DNA of 64,000 nucleotides from Anthoceros angustus. Its lineage: Eukaryota; Streptophyta; Anthocerotopsida; Anthocerotales; Anthocerotaceae. The notes beneath the pieces are model-generated. The model saw only the letters and a program-made list of their open reading frames with translations, made no database searches and was not told the DNA's origin. The position numbers and the translations under genes are program-made. Position 1 is the stretch's first letter. The number at the start of each line of letters is the position of its first letter. Where the stretch lies: NCBI GenBank assembly GCA_010909165.1, contig VJWM01000106.1, positions 496,001 through 560,000 on the forward strand. Reading direction: 5' to 3'. This document shows positions 10,193-23,000 of this stretch, piece by piece.

Positions 10193-11846
10193 AAAGAAAA
10201 GAGAAATCATGAAATCCATATTTGTGCAGTTCAGTTCCTTTCTCATTTGCAAATAACCAAACCTCATTCACACGATTTTGAAAGTTTTCATCGCAACCCC
10301 AACTCATGAGCACTTGCAACTTTACGACACTGCTTGTAAGACGTCTCAATCAATCTTTTGATGCAAATTAAAATTATCTTTTCAGGCATCTCCGTCATTT
10401 TGCAATGTAAATTGTAATACTCCATTTGAAACATCTCAATCAAATCATAATTGAAGGATAAGGTTTTGCAGGTGGGAATTTGGTGCACTCGTAATAATGG
10501 GATGCAATTTGTGTTGGCGGATCATCATTACAATACAAATTGTAATATGTTTACAACATAAATTACAATAAGATTTCTAAAACAATTTAATTATCTTGTA
10601 TTGCAGATTATATTTCTCTTTTTGAGACATCTCAATAATCTTACAGGGTTAAAAATAGGCTTTGAAATAGATATGTACAACTTAAACTGCCAATTTTATC
10701 TATATATTCCAGTTAAAGGGTCAATATATATGTGAATTGTTTTACTAATACATGAACTCATACAACACACAAAATGCATGCAATCACCGGAGGCCACGAA
10801 CCAATCCTTTGTGGGCTCTAACTTTGAAATGTAAATATGCTGCAAGCAAAAGACAATCTAGCTTGTGAAAGTGAGATCAACCTAAGACTGCCCAACCCAC
10901 CCATATTAAGTCTTTGATGGTCGGTTTTGCCTTGTATTTCTTCCCAATAATTCAATTGATGATGTTTTTACAATGTCTGTAAATGTAAATATGGTCCGAG
11001 AAGCTTTCCCAAAGCTCCAAAGAAAAAGAGAAATCATGAAATCCATATTTGTGCGTTCGGTTCCTTTCTCATTTTGCAAATAACCAAACCTCATTCACAC
11101 GATTTTGAAAGTTTTCATCGCAACCCCAACTCATGAGCACTTGCAACTTTACGACCTTTGCTTGTAAGACGTCTCAATCAATCTTTGATGCAAATTAAAA
11201 TTATCTTTTCGGGCATCTCCGTCATTTTGCAATGTAAATTGTAATACTCCATTTGAAACATCTCAATCAAATCATAATTGAAGGATAAGGTTTTGCAGGT
11301 GGGAATTTGGTGCACTCGTAATAATGGGATGCAATTTGTGTTGGCGGATCATCATTACAATACAAATTGTAATATGTTTACAACATAAATTACAATAAGA
11401 TTTCTAAAACAATTTAATTATCTTGTATTGCAGATTATATTTCTCTTTTTGAGACATCTCAATAATCTTACAGGGTTAAAAATAGGCTTTGAAATAGATA
11501 TGTACAACTTAAACTGCCAATTTTATCTATATATTCCAGTTAAAGGGTCAATATATATGTGAATTGTTTTACTAATACATGAACTCATACAACACACAAA
11601 ATGCATGCAATCACGGAGGCCACGAACCAATCCTTTGTGGGCTCTAACTTTGAAATGTAAATATGCTGCAAGCAAAAGACAATCTAGCTTGTGAAAGTGA
11701 GATCAACCTAAGACTGCCCAACCCACCCATATTAAGTCTTTGATGGTCGGTTTTGCCTTGTATTTCTTCCCAATAATTCAATTGATGATGTTTTTACAAT
11801 GTCTGTAAATGTAAATATGGTCCGAGAAGCTTTCCCCAAAGCTCCA
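10193..11846 (+). repeat. 827-bp direct tandem duplication
   Basis: Copy 1 (10193-11019) and copy 2 (11020-11846) are nearly identical and directly adjacent. The landmark GAGAAATCATGAAATCC occurs at 10201 and 11028, and GAAGCTTTCC...GCTCCA ends both units. The junction has a short shared A-rich AAAGAAAA, compatible with slippage or unequal exchange. Differences are few; several sit at CAG in copy 1 (GTGCAGTTCAGTT against GTGCGTTCGGTT). No coding potential was seen. Confidence 0.92.
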
Positions 11847-12011
11847 GCAAAGGTGTTCAAACCCATACCAATCTCATTTACCGTAGAATGAATTTCAAAA
11901 CCCTATATAGTGTAACATACATGTTGTCTTAAATTTTAGTAGAAAAACGAGTTACAAGTACAAGGCGGTACCAATTTGATACCAATTTTGGTATGAATTT
12001 ATATTTTATAA

Positions 12012-12368
12012 TACCGTACCCCAAGGGGTGATTCGGCGTTAATTAATTAAAATTAGTAAAATTTGAAAATCCAGAAATTATTATATTTAAAATGTTGAAT
12101 AGGTAAAAAATTATGAATTTATAATACCGAAAACATGGAAATTAGGGTTTGTGTGGAAAATTAGGGCCTATTTAGGGGAGGTATATACATATCCATTAGT
12201 TATATATATATACCTATGTATTTTAAAAAATATTGAAATTTGATAAAATTATTTTTTATAAATATTGAAATTTTGAAAAATATAAATATTTATGTTGAAC
12301 CTTATTTTTTTCAAAAAAATAATTATTTCGACATTACCCTGTTGAACCACCCCTCGGGGTACGGTACT
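12012..12368. mobile_element. MITE-like element with terminal inverted repeats
   Basis: The left end TACCGTACCCCAAGGGGTG and the right end, read on the minus strand as TACCGTACCCCGAGGGGTG, are inverted copies about 356 bp apart around an AT-rich non-coding core. This layout is typical of miniature inverted-repeat elements. A clear target-site duplication is not visible, so the exact ends and superfamily are uncertain. Confidence 0.5.
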
Positions 12369-13876
12369 TAAAAATAGTCAAAACTATACGTTCATTACAA
12401 GTTATTTCGAAAAGAGATTGACCATCACCCACAAATGAAGTCAATGTTGCCAATAATCTTATAATTCATAAAGTAATATCACCCTTCTTATCATATGAGA
12501 AATTTTGAGACGACTCAAATATACAAGTATGGAATTAAGCATTGTCACTGCACAACCATGGCTTGCTCATCCATTTGTTTGGGCTTAGCTTTCTTTGCAG
12601 GATTCATTATAATATCAAATATTTGTTCACTTACAATCTCTAAGTTTAAAAGATAAAATCAGAAAGGAAATTAAAAAGGAAGTCATTATGCAAATTCGCA
12701 GCTGTAGATGAGCTCAAGAATCAGCTACACACCATAAAGAGAATAGTAATGGCCTCAAAATAATGGCCCCAACGCACCCGAATTGAGTGTTTTGACCCAT
12801 GTTCTTGAAGATTGTGCATGATTTTTGTATGACACTAGTTCATGTTAAACTCCCCTTTGTGGAAAATTCCGACCTCTACATTATAAAAACTAATTGAAAA
12901 CGAAACGAAACGATTCCTAATAAACTTAAGATCCTAATAAACCACTAGAGAAATGGAAACTATTACTATGTGGATACTAATCTGATGGTCCAGATTTTAT
13001 CATGATTTTTTCTTGGACTATGTGCCTTAGTTTTCTCAAAAAAAATAAAAAATAGACCAATACCTTTTCTCAAAATATCATATTATTTTCTGAAAATAAT
13101 AGAGCTCATACTCCTAGAAACAGCTTTTATAACACAATAGAAATTAGAAGCATCGGATAAGTACGCAGGTAGTAATGGCTCCGTTTCTTTAGAGATTTAT
13201 GAATTTATTAAAAGATCCGTTCGTGTTTCGACATGATATATTGGGCTAAAGTTTTCAATTAGTTTTTTGCTAGAGGACAAAATTTACTATTGAGGACATC
13301 TTAGCATGAACTAATGTCATGTAAAAATTGTGCATAATGTTATGGGTCAGAAGGCTCGATTTGAGAAAGTTGGGCATTGAGCATTGTGGTTGGGTACTAG
13401 AAAGTACGAATGAGTCATCAAGGCCACGAATATATACTTGATTAATATAATATACATTAGCCGTCCGCAACATGTTTAAGGAGAGAAAAAAGAATCATTG
13501 ATCAAAGGGCTGAAGCGACAAAGAAGGTGTAATCGAGTTTAAGGCATTTTAAAGCATAATGAGGTCATGAAACTTACTTGCACCCTCCAACAAAGATATG
13601 ACACCTGGCACGGACGAAGAAAGGGAGACCTTGGCTCTCTAACTCAAGGAAAATCTCGTGCATACTCTCCTCATACTTTGGCACCTCATACTGTTCCATA
13701 GTTCGGCTCTCTAACTCAAGAAAAATCTCTTGCACACAGATCCCATACTTTTGCATGGCGGGGGGTTGTCCTTTTCTTATTTTACAGTTTACTACAGACA
13801 GCGAGTCTCCATTGCCCTTCAAAGGTCGACGATAATCCTTCACAAGACGGCAACGGCAGGTAATGCTTCTTCCTTT
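12369..13876. other. AT-rich intergenic region with small internal repeats
   Basis: No gene is supported. At 13630-13745 two imperfect direct copies of a CTCTAACTCAAG...AAATCTC-TGCA motif occur inside a minus-strand open frame of 89 codons. The frame is explained by the repeat and has no recognisable domain. Confidence 0.45.
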
Positions 13877-14054
13877 ACCTCTGTAATGCTTCTTCCTTTA
13901 CCTCTGTAGTTTGCAGGCCATGTATTCTTCCTGCATATGATGTCCTAGGAGCAATAGGTAACTTTACCTCTGTAATGCTTCTTCCTTTACCTCTGTAGTT
14001 TGCAGGCCATGTATTCTTCCTGCATATGATGTCCTAGGAGCAATAGGTAACTTT
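13877..14054 (+). repeat. 89-bp direct tandem duplication
   Basis: Units 13877-13965 and 13966-14054 appear essentially identical, each from ACCTCTGTAATGCTTC to AGGTAACTTT. The near-identity implies a recent event. Confidence 0.9.
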
Positions 14055-15497
14055 AGGTAAGAAGCTTAATCACTCCTTTTCACATTGATCCCTGGGTCCA
14101 CCTTAGTTGACCCATGCCGGATGGGTTTTTTTCCATAAGTTTTTTTTCCTCAATAAAATATATACTACCTTTGGTACCTCATATATATATGTATTCTCTA
14201 TACATAGGTCCCTAGTACCTAGATATTACAGGCTATAAAACGTGAGAGATCGAAGAAAGCTATCCGGTTCAATATGTATCCCGGCTGCCGCTACTAGAAG
14301 GAGACCCTAATAAAGTTGTCGGCCAAACGGTGCGTCCTTTGGGGGTCATTAGAGTTATAGGATGAGGAGCCCTAACCACCGTAACTGACTTTTACAAAGT
14401 CCGGGCTGCTGTGTGTGATGAGAAAGGATGTGCCGACTCGGCCCGACTGTGCACCCTCCGTTTCGGCAACTGTCTTATTTCGCCCATGGCCGCCATTTAA
14501 AAAATACGTGCGGCACAGTTTGAATGCCAGAAAGAACGGAGTAGCACTAGGACCCGCCCCGCAAACAACGGTGATGCCGGCACCGATGCCTGAACCCGGC
14601 GCCGCGGTTTCCACTGCTCTGCAGCTGCACTGCACGCTGTGCACCCCGGCCGTCTGTGAAGCTTGCCATTCGGAGCTTCCTCCGGCATCGGCATCGGCAG
14701 CGGCAGCCCGGCCTCATCGCATTTGCACTCGCTGCTGAAATCGCCGCCTTTTCTGCCTCCCCCTGCACCAGCATGTGTCTAGTGCCCCGGGCTGCAACCA
14801 ATGTGCACTGTAGGAGCAGCCAGTGAGGCGCTGCGCCGAGCCTCGCCGGCAGCCGCTCCAGCTGGCCCTGTTCTGGATGGAATACGGTTCCAGTGGCCCG
14901 GATCTCTGCTGCGCCGATCCTTTGGAGAGTTGCTTTGGAATTCCGGCTTTCGGAGCCGGTCTCCGGCGGGCCGGGCCAATTACGCCTCCTGCACCTTCGC
15001 AAGGTTGAGAATTCGTGTCAGGGATGCTCCACAGGGTTATGGAGGCTTGTAAGGCCTGGCAGTTGCTCGATCGGGTTCTTCACGTTGATCAGGAAAGCGG
15101 AGCAGGAAATGTGGTTGACGAGCTTAGGATAGGATATGGTGAGGTTTCGGTACGGCGCAGGGCCGAGGAGCGCTGATGTGCTTGGAGTTTTGTGTGACGG
15201 AGAAGTTACAGTGAGGTGACGGATCGGCGGGAAGAGCTGCAGGCGGGAATCAGGTTGTAGCCATGGAGCAAACTGCAGGTCGGCTTTGCGCAGATGTTTT
15301 GCGGCGGGCTCGCCTGAGTTGCTCGACTTTGAATGTGCCTTGGAGGATGCGAGATCGCGTTTCTTGTCCCGCCGTGATGCTTCTCAACCTGCCGAAAACT
15401 CATGTTAGGGGATTGTGTTCTGTGATGCTAGCGAGCTTGTAGTGGATCTTTTCCACTATCAACTGAAGTTGATGCAAACTCAAGTAGTTGGTGAGAG
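14055..15497. other. Upstream region of the At4g04980-like gene
   Basis: A minus-oriented fragment of the dispersed hairpin family lies at about 14100-14160. From about 14400 the sequence becomes GC-rich with overlapping open frames on both strands and no domain in any of them. This is best read as promoter, 5' leader and possibly leader introns of the gene starting at 15498. Confidence 0.45.
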
Positions 15498-18400
15498 ATG
15501 AGTAACTGTTGGTGTAAGTGTGAGGCTGGAATTGGTCAGTGCGGCCCAAAGGTGCCCCGACTGAAGTCCCTATTCAACGCACACAAGCATTCCGATGAGC
15601 TATCCCTACGACGTGGGGACCGGCAGGCTGAACTTCAAGTCATATGGGAGGTGAGTCGAAATTCTGGCTGTGCATGGAGTGTGAGGAGGTCATGCTTGGC
15701 TTTCTTCATCGTACAGTCGAGATCCTGGCCCACACCACCGGCTATCTCTCAATTGCAAATTTGGCAATTGCACGTTTGATGACTGGAGGAAATGGTACAG
15801 GAAGTTGGTGAAGACAAGACCGTGAGACTTGAAGAATTGAGGCAAGTCATTGCTGTTGCAGTGGACAAGGCTTATGACAAGGTATAATTTCTAACGGACA
15901 TTCCTGCACCGGCAGAACATGTATCTGTTCTGCTAGTATTTTTGTCAATTTCAAGTAAACCGCTTAGAGCTAGTCTCATTGTCTGTGGACCAGGCCTTGG
16001 AAGAGGCTGTGCGACGGCGCACAGCAATGGAGGAAAGTGTTTCAAATTCTGAAGCAAGATTGAAGGAGTTACTAGGCCCCTATGATGTCAAGGTACAGAC
16101 TAGTTTTATGAGCTATTTGTTCTGGTGTGAGAACTTGCATATGTGGTGACGGCAAGTGTCAACAAGTGTTCCTATATTTCAAGACCATGCTAAAATATGT
16201 GGGAGGGGTGTTTAGGCTATTGCTCCAAGGGATCTGCCACTGCAGATCAGACTAAATAACAATATGGCACGTCTGCATGAGCTCGACAGTGCAAGGGTTG
16301 GTGGATATGGCTGGGTTGGAGGTCTTGTTGTAATGGTAGAGCTTCGCCGCAGATTGATTGTACTGAGGGAGACATTAAAGTTGCCACCATGTAACACCTC
16401 AGCTGACCTTGATGAGGTAACTATACACCTTTCCCAAAAGGGTTGAGTCATTCACACTTCGCAGAGGAATTCTGCTCTAAGAGCCCCAAATACCTCTGCA
16501 GGTTCTGATGAATACAATGGAGGCCCTTACTGCTCTTTATCCTGGCAAAGTTTCCCCAGTGTCTTCCTTCAAGCTGGCCAGTGGAGATCAGAGAGCTGGA
16601 GAACAGAAGCCCATCTTTCAAGTATGTCCGGGCTTGTGTTGTGAACTCTGCTAAGTTTGTTTGGCGCAGGAAGCTTTGCACGCAACAGGATTGATGTGTA
16701 GCTGCAGAAATTTTACAATGGTTGGATTCCAATTGATGTGCATCCTTTGCATGCAGCGGTTGAAGCGTTTCTATCAAACTCTTCGTGCTATGGAGAATAC
16801 ATGGATTGAGACGTTTGCACAAAAGGTAGCACCGTAAAACCTTGCCTTCACAGTGATTGTGCTGTGTATGCATTAATATCCATTTAAAGGAAGTTGCTGA
16901 AGACAGCAGTACGTGCCTGTTGTACAAGAAGCCTTATATTCGATTGTTTGATGCTCAGAGTAATCTTCATGGTTCCATGTACAGTGGCAGTGACGGCGAA
17001 TCCAGTGTATGATAACCTCAGCCCTAGTAATGTGATGCTTTAGTGGATGTCTGGAGATAGTGTTCTGCTTAGCTGTAGAAATGGTAATATTGGGCCTGCC
17101 CTGTGACTTCAGGATGAGGAAAAAGTTCCCAGTGGTGTGGAGAACACTGAGAAGGCTGCCAAGGTGCACCTTCAAGGTATCTAGCTAATCATCTGCTAAT
17201 ACATGATGAATGCACTTCCATTACGCAAGTCACATGAATCCACTTGTTCTGCCACAGTGGCCCGGAACTGGTCCAGAGGTTGGAATTCAATGTGCAAGTG
17301 GTTTGTTGACAATGCAGAGTTGCAGGGGAAGAGAAGCTTCTGGGACAGAAACCGGGACTCCCATCGTCAGATAAAGGAGAGCTCACCCTCAACTCCTACT
17401 CAACACTTTCACTACTTGCAAAGGAGTACACGGAGCAAGTTCAGGAACAGTAAAAACAAAATCACAAAGCTGAAGAGTCATACCCTGGATGAATCCTTTG
17501 CATTGGAACAGCTGAGTAAGTGGATTGATTCAGTTGTACGTGTTGATCATGGAGTTTATGTAGTCCTGAGTAACCATGTCCCAATTCGTTTGTGGCATTG
17601 TGAACACATAGGTCACAAGATATTTTTCATGCTTGAAGAAATAAACAAGCATGCTAAATCTGCCGTGCAAACATCTGAGGATCAGGGAAGTCCTGTTTCG
17701 GAGGTTCTCAACGATATCTTGCAACCTGGCCAGGCATCCGTGCAAATCCCAGCAGATGAAGCACCGGAGAAATCAGATCTTATTAGCCAACAGGATCAAG
17801 AATCTGATTCGTGCTATTCTACAAAAGGATCGTGTACTCCAACATCAGTTCTTCCCCCTACCCCAGATGCTCTGCAGTCTTATCATGTGCACGTTGGAGC
17901 TGTACCTTTGCTTTGGCCTCCATCAGCCTTATTATTTGAGAAACAAGCACAGCCAAAGCAGGTGCGCCTGGAGAAGGGTGATAACCCAGTGGACATTGAT
18001 GCAGTGCCCCAATGTCTGGGACAAGGTTTTTTGCCTGAGCCTTCCATGTTGATGGGTTTCAATCCCATGCCAGTCTCTCCCAGAAGCAGTAGTAAGCCTA
18101 GGAGTGAGTCTCCCCTATTTGTGAACTTTACTCCTAACATGTTCAGCCCAGTTTTTGACCTGAAACCCGTTGACCTTTTCGGTGCCCATGAGAGAAAGGA
18201 GCCAGGTCAGAATGTACAACCAGATCCTCCTTTACCAGTCTCTCACAAGCAGGATGTTTCAGACAACAGACATCCTTTGCAAGATGTTGAGCTGAAGAGT
18301 AGGGACACTCCGTCCATGTTTATTCCTCTTGTACCTCCCTCCCTCCCTCCTCCCTCCTCCTCATCCTTCAGGAATAGCTGGGTCCAGTCGTCCCCCACCT

Positions 18401-19858
18401 CCACCACCACCACCTCCAGGCAAAGGCTCACTAAGGGTAAAAAAGACGTCCAAGCTGCGCAGGTCGTCGAAGATGGGGGTTTTGTATAGAACTATGAAAG
18501 GTAAATTGGAGGGGCGATATACAAGCCAGAAGAACAGCTCTGGTACAAGTTCACCCCTGCCAAAACCTTCAGCTAGTGCAAATGCACAAGGGGGCATGGC
18601 TGATGCACTTGCCGAGATCACGAAAAAGTAGGTGACACAATGCTGAAAGATATGGTTTTTATTAGTCATCTTGCCATCATGTATGTACCTTTGATGTTCT
18701 GACGTCATTGCTTATGTGGTCTTGCTTCGTGTGCCTCATCTTAACTCAAGTGGCCGAATTCTTATCTCAATGGCGGTGATTGCAGATCAGCCTATTTCCA
18801 AAAAATTGAAGATGATGTTCAACGGCATGCTGAATGTATACTAGAAACTAAGGTGGCTGTGGAGTCGTTTCAAACCTCAAACATGGATCAGCTGTTACGC
18901 TTCCATGAAAGCGTTGAGATCCAACTTGAAGACTTGACAGATGAGACACAGGTGAGTGGGAAGCACGTGTATGTGGTTATGTACGATGGGTGGTTCTAGG
19001 ATTTCTTGCTTTCCCAATATGCTGTGGAGGTCCTGGGCTGTATATCACACTAAATTGAGCTGCAATCCCCAGGTGCTGGCACGGTTTGAGGGATTCCCTA
19101 GTAAGAAGCTTGAAACTATACGTCTGGCAGCAGCTTTGTACTCCAAACTACTTTCCATGGCACAGCATGTGGAGAAATGGAGAGTTGATCCTCCTGCTTC
19201 AGAGCAACTTGATAGAGTCAATCTGTATTTTGAAAAGGTAAGGCTACAGGAGCAGTATTTGCTTAACAAAGTACCTGGCACCAACATCCCTGCGGGTGCC
19301 ATGATTGATGAAGCTCTTCTCATCGCTGCTTCTCCCTCTTACAAATTTACATTCTGCGAATCAATGCAGGTGAAGAAAGAGGTTGAAGCTGTGGAGAGGA
19401 ACAAGGAGGATGACATGAAGCGTTTCTCAGGGCACAAAATTCAGTTCGATTTCAGCATTGTTGTCCGGATCAAAGAAGGCATGGTTGGACTTGCCTCCCG
19501 TTGTGTAATCATGGCACTGGAAGTAAGTAACATGTCACAGCAGTCACTCCTGCGGGCAAGGGTACTATACAACATCTTGCTTGTCAGAGTTTTCAGTTTT
19601 TCAGTGAGCTGAGACTTATGTTCCCTGGTGCAGGAGAGTAAAAGAGTGAAATCCCTGACAATACAAGGCAATGGGGGAAACCCATCTTACGAGCTGACCA
19701 GAATGAAGATCTGTCTGCAAATGCTGTGGGGAGCTTTTCAGCTATCTTATCGCGTGTACAATTTCGCAGGCGGATGTGATGACGAAACAGAGAAGCTCAC
19801 GTCGGAGTTGGCAAACGAGATGGAGACTTATCCGTCTGCTGTGTGGGTTGTAACATAA
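15498..19858 (+). CDS. At4g04980-like proline-rich coiled-coil protein
   Basis: I read roughly 13-15 exons. Those with clear edges are 15498-15650, 15994-16092, 16216-16416, 16502-16621, 16757-16825, 16890-17006, 17113-17176, a large exon from 17258 to about 18628, 18786-18951, 19073-19237, 19370-19522 and 19634-19858. The family core is plain: LRETLKLPPC, a nine-proline run followed by GKGSLRVKKTSKLRRSSKMG, a coiled coil in the 18.8-19.2 kb exons, and QFDFSIVVRIKEGMVGLASR near the end. No biochemical role is established for the family that I know of. Three places do not stay in one frame: about 15775 (the exon from 15717), 17280-17450, and the CT-rich tract at 18335-18375. Either small introns are missed or bases are wrong. 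A short intron at about 17536-17649 is possible. The start is provisional. Confidence 0.72.
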
Positions 19859-20057
19859 TTATCAGGTTCGTAATTGGAAGGAAGAGAGCTCTCGAAAAAA
19901 ACGGAGTTCGTGGAGACATTGCTCATGTGACTGCTTCGCTCGTCGCCAAACCAAAATTTAGATTGGCAAAGGGTATGAAGACAGCAAAATTCACAGCTAC
20001 AGTTTGGTCACGTGACTATGTATGTCGATTTACAAGGGTCAAAGAATTGAGAGAGCT

Positions 20058-23000
20058 TTACCACTGTTTCTTCTTACGATACCAAAGCGTTAGGAAAGCT
20101 AAAAATCTAAAGAGAACACATAGGGCGGCCAACGCTGCCATGTCGATGCCAAGACGACCGTGATTCAGCGACCGGTTGTACTTGAGTTGCGTCCACACGA
20201 AGATGTTGTTCGCATCCACAAGACGCGGACAGTCACACAGAGGACATTTGCTGACGTCGTTTAAGCAGGCCATATTCGCTCCACCGTCCAGACACTCGGG
20301 CTTGTACGTGTCGCAGAAGAAGGCAATGGATGTCAAGCTGTTGAGAGCGTACTGCAGTGGGTTTGTCCAAAACATCCACTCAAAAGCCTTCAGCAGTAGC
20401 CTGTGCGTGATAACGGCACCGCCAGTTGACACCCACATACTGATGACAATTGGCACCAAAACAGCAGCAATCTGCACAGCCGGATTTTGAGTTAGCACCG
20501 TAACTGAACTCTGTAGAATCATTACCTGGCAGAAAAGATAATGCTTACCTGTGGAATAGGAGAAACCACTGCCAAAAACATGCCACAAAATGTGATAGCG
20601 AGCGTGAATTCCAGAAGGATGAACCAGTACTGGAAGAAGTCTTTCACATCTCCGACTGCGATTTGAGACATGCCAAGGAAGATGCCACAAAATATCATCG
20701 TGGCCACCGTAAGGTAAACAATCTGCATCAACAGTACGGCTCGTCAGACAATCATACACGCTTTCAGACGAATGCACAAAGCAACAGAAGCAGCGAAGTG
20801 CCATCTCCTTCATTCTGGGTTGCAGAGAACAATACCTCCGCTAAACCCCAGGCAATATTGTAGAGCAGAGGACTGTAGTGGTTGGCCGCTGCCTCTCTTA
20901 GATATACCAATCTGTGTGACAGAAGCTGTGGTATCACGTTCTGAGCATTGGTGATGCCCATAAGCACACAAGATATGAAGATGCTGAAGGCCCTTTTATT
21001 CATCTTCGGCGTTGTATGGTACTTTGCATCAAAGTAGACGGACCCGAGTAATAAACCCATGACCGTCACAAACATCATCCGCGCCCAGCTGTAGTTCACG
21101 TTTCTCCAATACATTTTCTGCATTCTCACCACAACCTCCGCCAACATTTGTCCTTGCGATGCACGGTAACCCGTTTCCATAAGCTCAGGACCAATCTTAG
21201 CCCGTCGCAATCTCTGCAGGTTCACATGGTTGTTCAGAGCCAGGTCACTCACTCGGTACTCAAACGCGTAATCCTTCACGGCGACAAGGTTTGCCACACC
21301 ATCTCCTATCACATCGATAGCAAAGGTGGAAGCATTCTTGTTTGGAGGGCACAGAGGTGTGCCTGGGATAGCTTCAAAATACTCCTGCAACACAACGATC
21401 GAAGACCACGATGCCCGGCAATTTGTCACAAATACTTTACATGAAAGGAGAGCTCTTGAAAGGAATGCTCGCATTATGCTCAACGACATACCCGCAGATA
21501 GTTGCCATTCTTGCCAACTGCACCAAAATAAACAATTGATCCACCCTTTTTCAGAACCGTAACGTTCGTGAATGCTGAAAGCAATCTTTGACTTGGATGT
21601 TGCAAACTACTGATAATGGTCCTTCCTGTTGCTGCGATATGCTGCAGAACATCCACAATAAGGTCACAGCAGTGAACTACCAACAAACTTGCTTCAGCAC
21701 AGCTATTCTCAACACGTACCCGGAGAGAGTCGATCACATTTACCGCAGCCTGGGTATCCAGTCCCTTCGTGGGTTCGTCAAGGAACATAACACTTGGATT
21801 GGACGCCAGTTCTGACGCTATAGACATTCGCACTGCCCGGTCTTTCGCCAACACATTCTCCCCCAATGAAAGTACCAATGCGTCCTCAAAGTGCTTGATT
21901 TCCACGAGGCTTAATATCTAAAAACGCAACCAGTAGGTCGTCAGCATTCTACCAGCGAAGACAAGGGGATTGGCACTTGAAGCTTTACCGATGGGCTGAT
22001 ATGATTGGACTACCTCTTCAACAAACTCTCTTCTGCTCTGAGCTGTCGAGTGCCTGCCAAGGCTCATAGTTGCACTGAAAGCAACTGCTTCTTTTACAGT
22101 CATGTAAGGTGGGTAGGACTCGAAAGCATCAACATATCCAATGACGTTTGAGAAGGTTTTCTGATTTCTCGGGAACCCATTGACTAAAATTTGCCCTCCT
22201 ACCCTGGACAAGTCCACCTTGCGTCCTGCACAACCGGAGATACGGAAGTTGTTAAGTCCAGAGGCATGGGAGACACACAAACGACACACCCAAGCTACCA
22301 AAAAGGTGGAGAACCTGCAAGGCAGTTGAGCAGAGTTGTCTTCCCTGAACCTGTACAACCCAATATGCCGAGCATGTCACCGGGTTCTGCCCAACCAGAT
22401 ACATACTTTAAAAGGGATCGAGTCTCTTGAATTTGGGGAATGAAAATGTCGAAGCTGAGTTCATGCCAGGACAGGGTCACTGGTACAGCTGTATGGGTGA
22501 GCTTCTGCCTTGCAGCCTCTGCCCATTCCACATCTTCCGCTGCAACTTGCATGGAGCTGGTATGCTTGTGCTGAGGAGAACAAGGTGAAAACAAACCACA
22601 GTGAGACCAAAAACACTCCCCAGATTGGCGATTTCAAAATTTCCAGCGTTGACATCCACAAAACACTTGCCTGACGGCTGTCGGGTACCCGAGGTGGTTC
22701 AATATGCCTGACTTTAGCGAGTGCAAGATACGCCAGTGTATTGAAAAGGATTATCCAACCAAGGATGCAAGCCACTGCAATACCGATCCAATGGTACCCG
22801 GTGTAGAATTGACCTTTCGCCAAGTATGCATGACCAATTGTGTTCTCAGGTCGGCCGACACACTGTGGCAGATTTAAGATATTGGGTATGTCTTTACACA
22901 GCATGCTGAAGCTGCCAGAGTGGAATTCGTTTATGACCAAGGCTGTGGTGCCCCACTGGAGAGGGTCGAGATAGTACATCCAGATCCAGTAACGAGGAAC

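Noticed and set aside
14372-15132. Overlapping GC-rich frames of 60-150 codons on both strands
   Set aside because: Arg/Pro/Ala-rich composition in all frames, no domain or splice continuity; consistent with a GC-rich leader or promoter.
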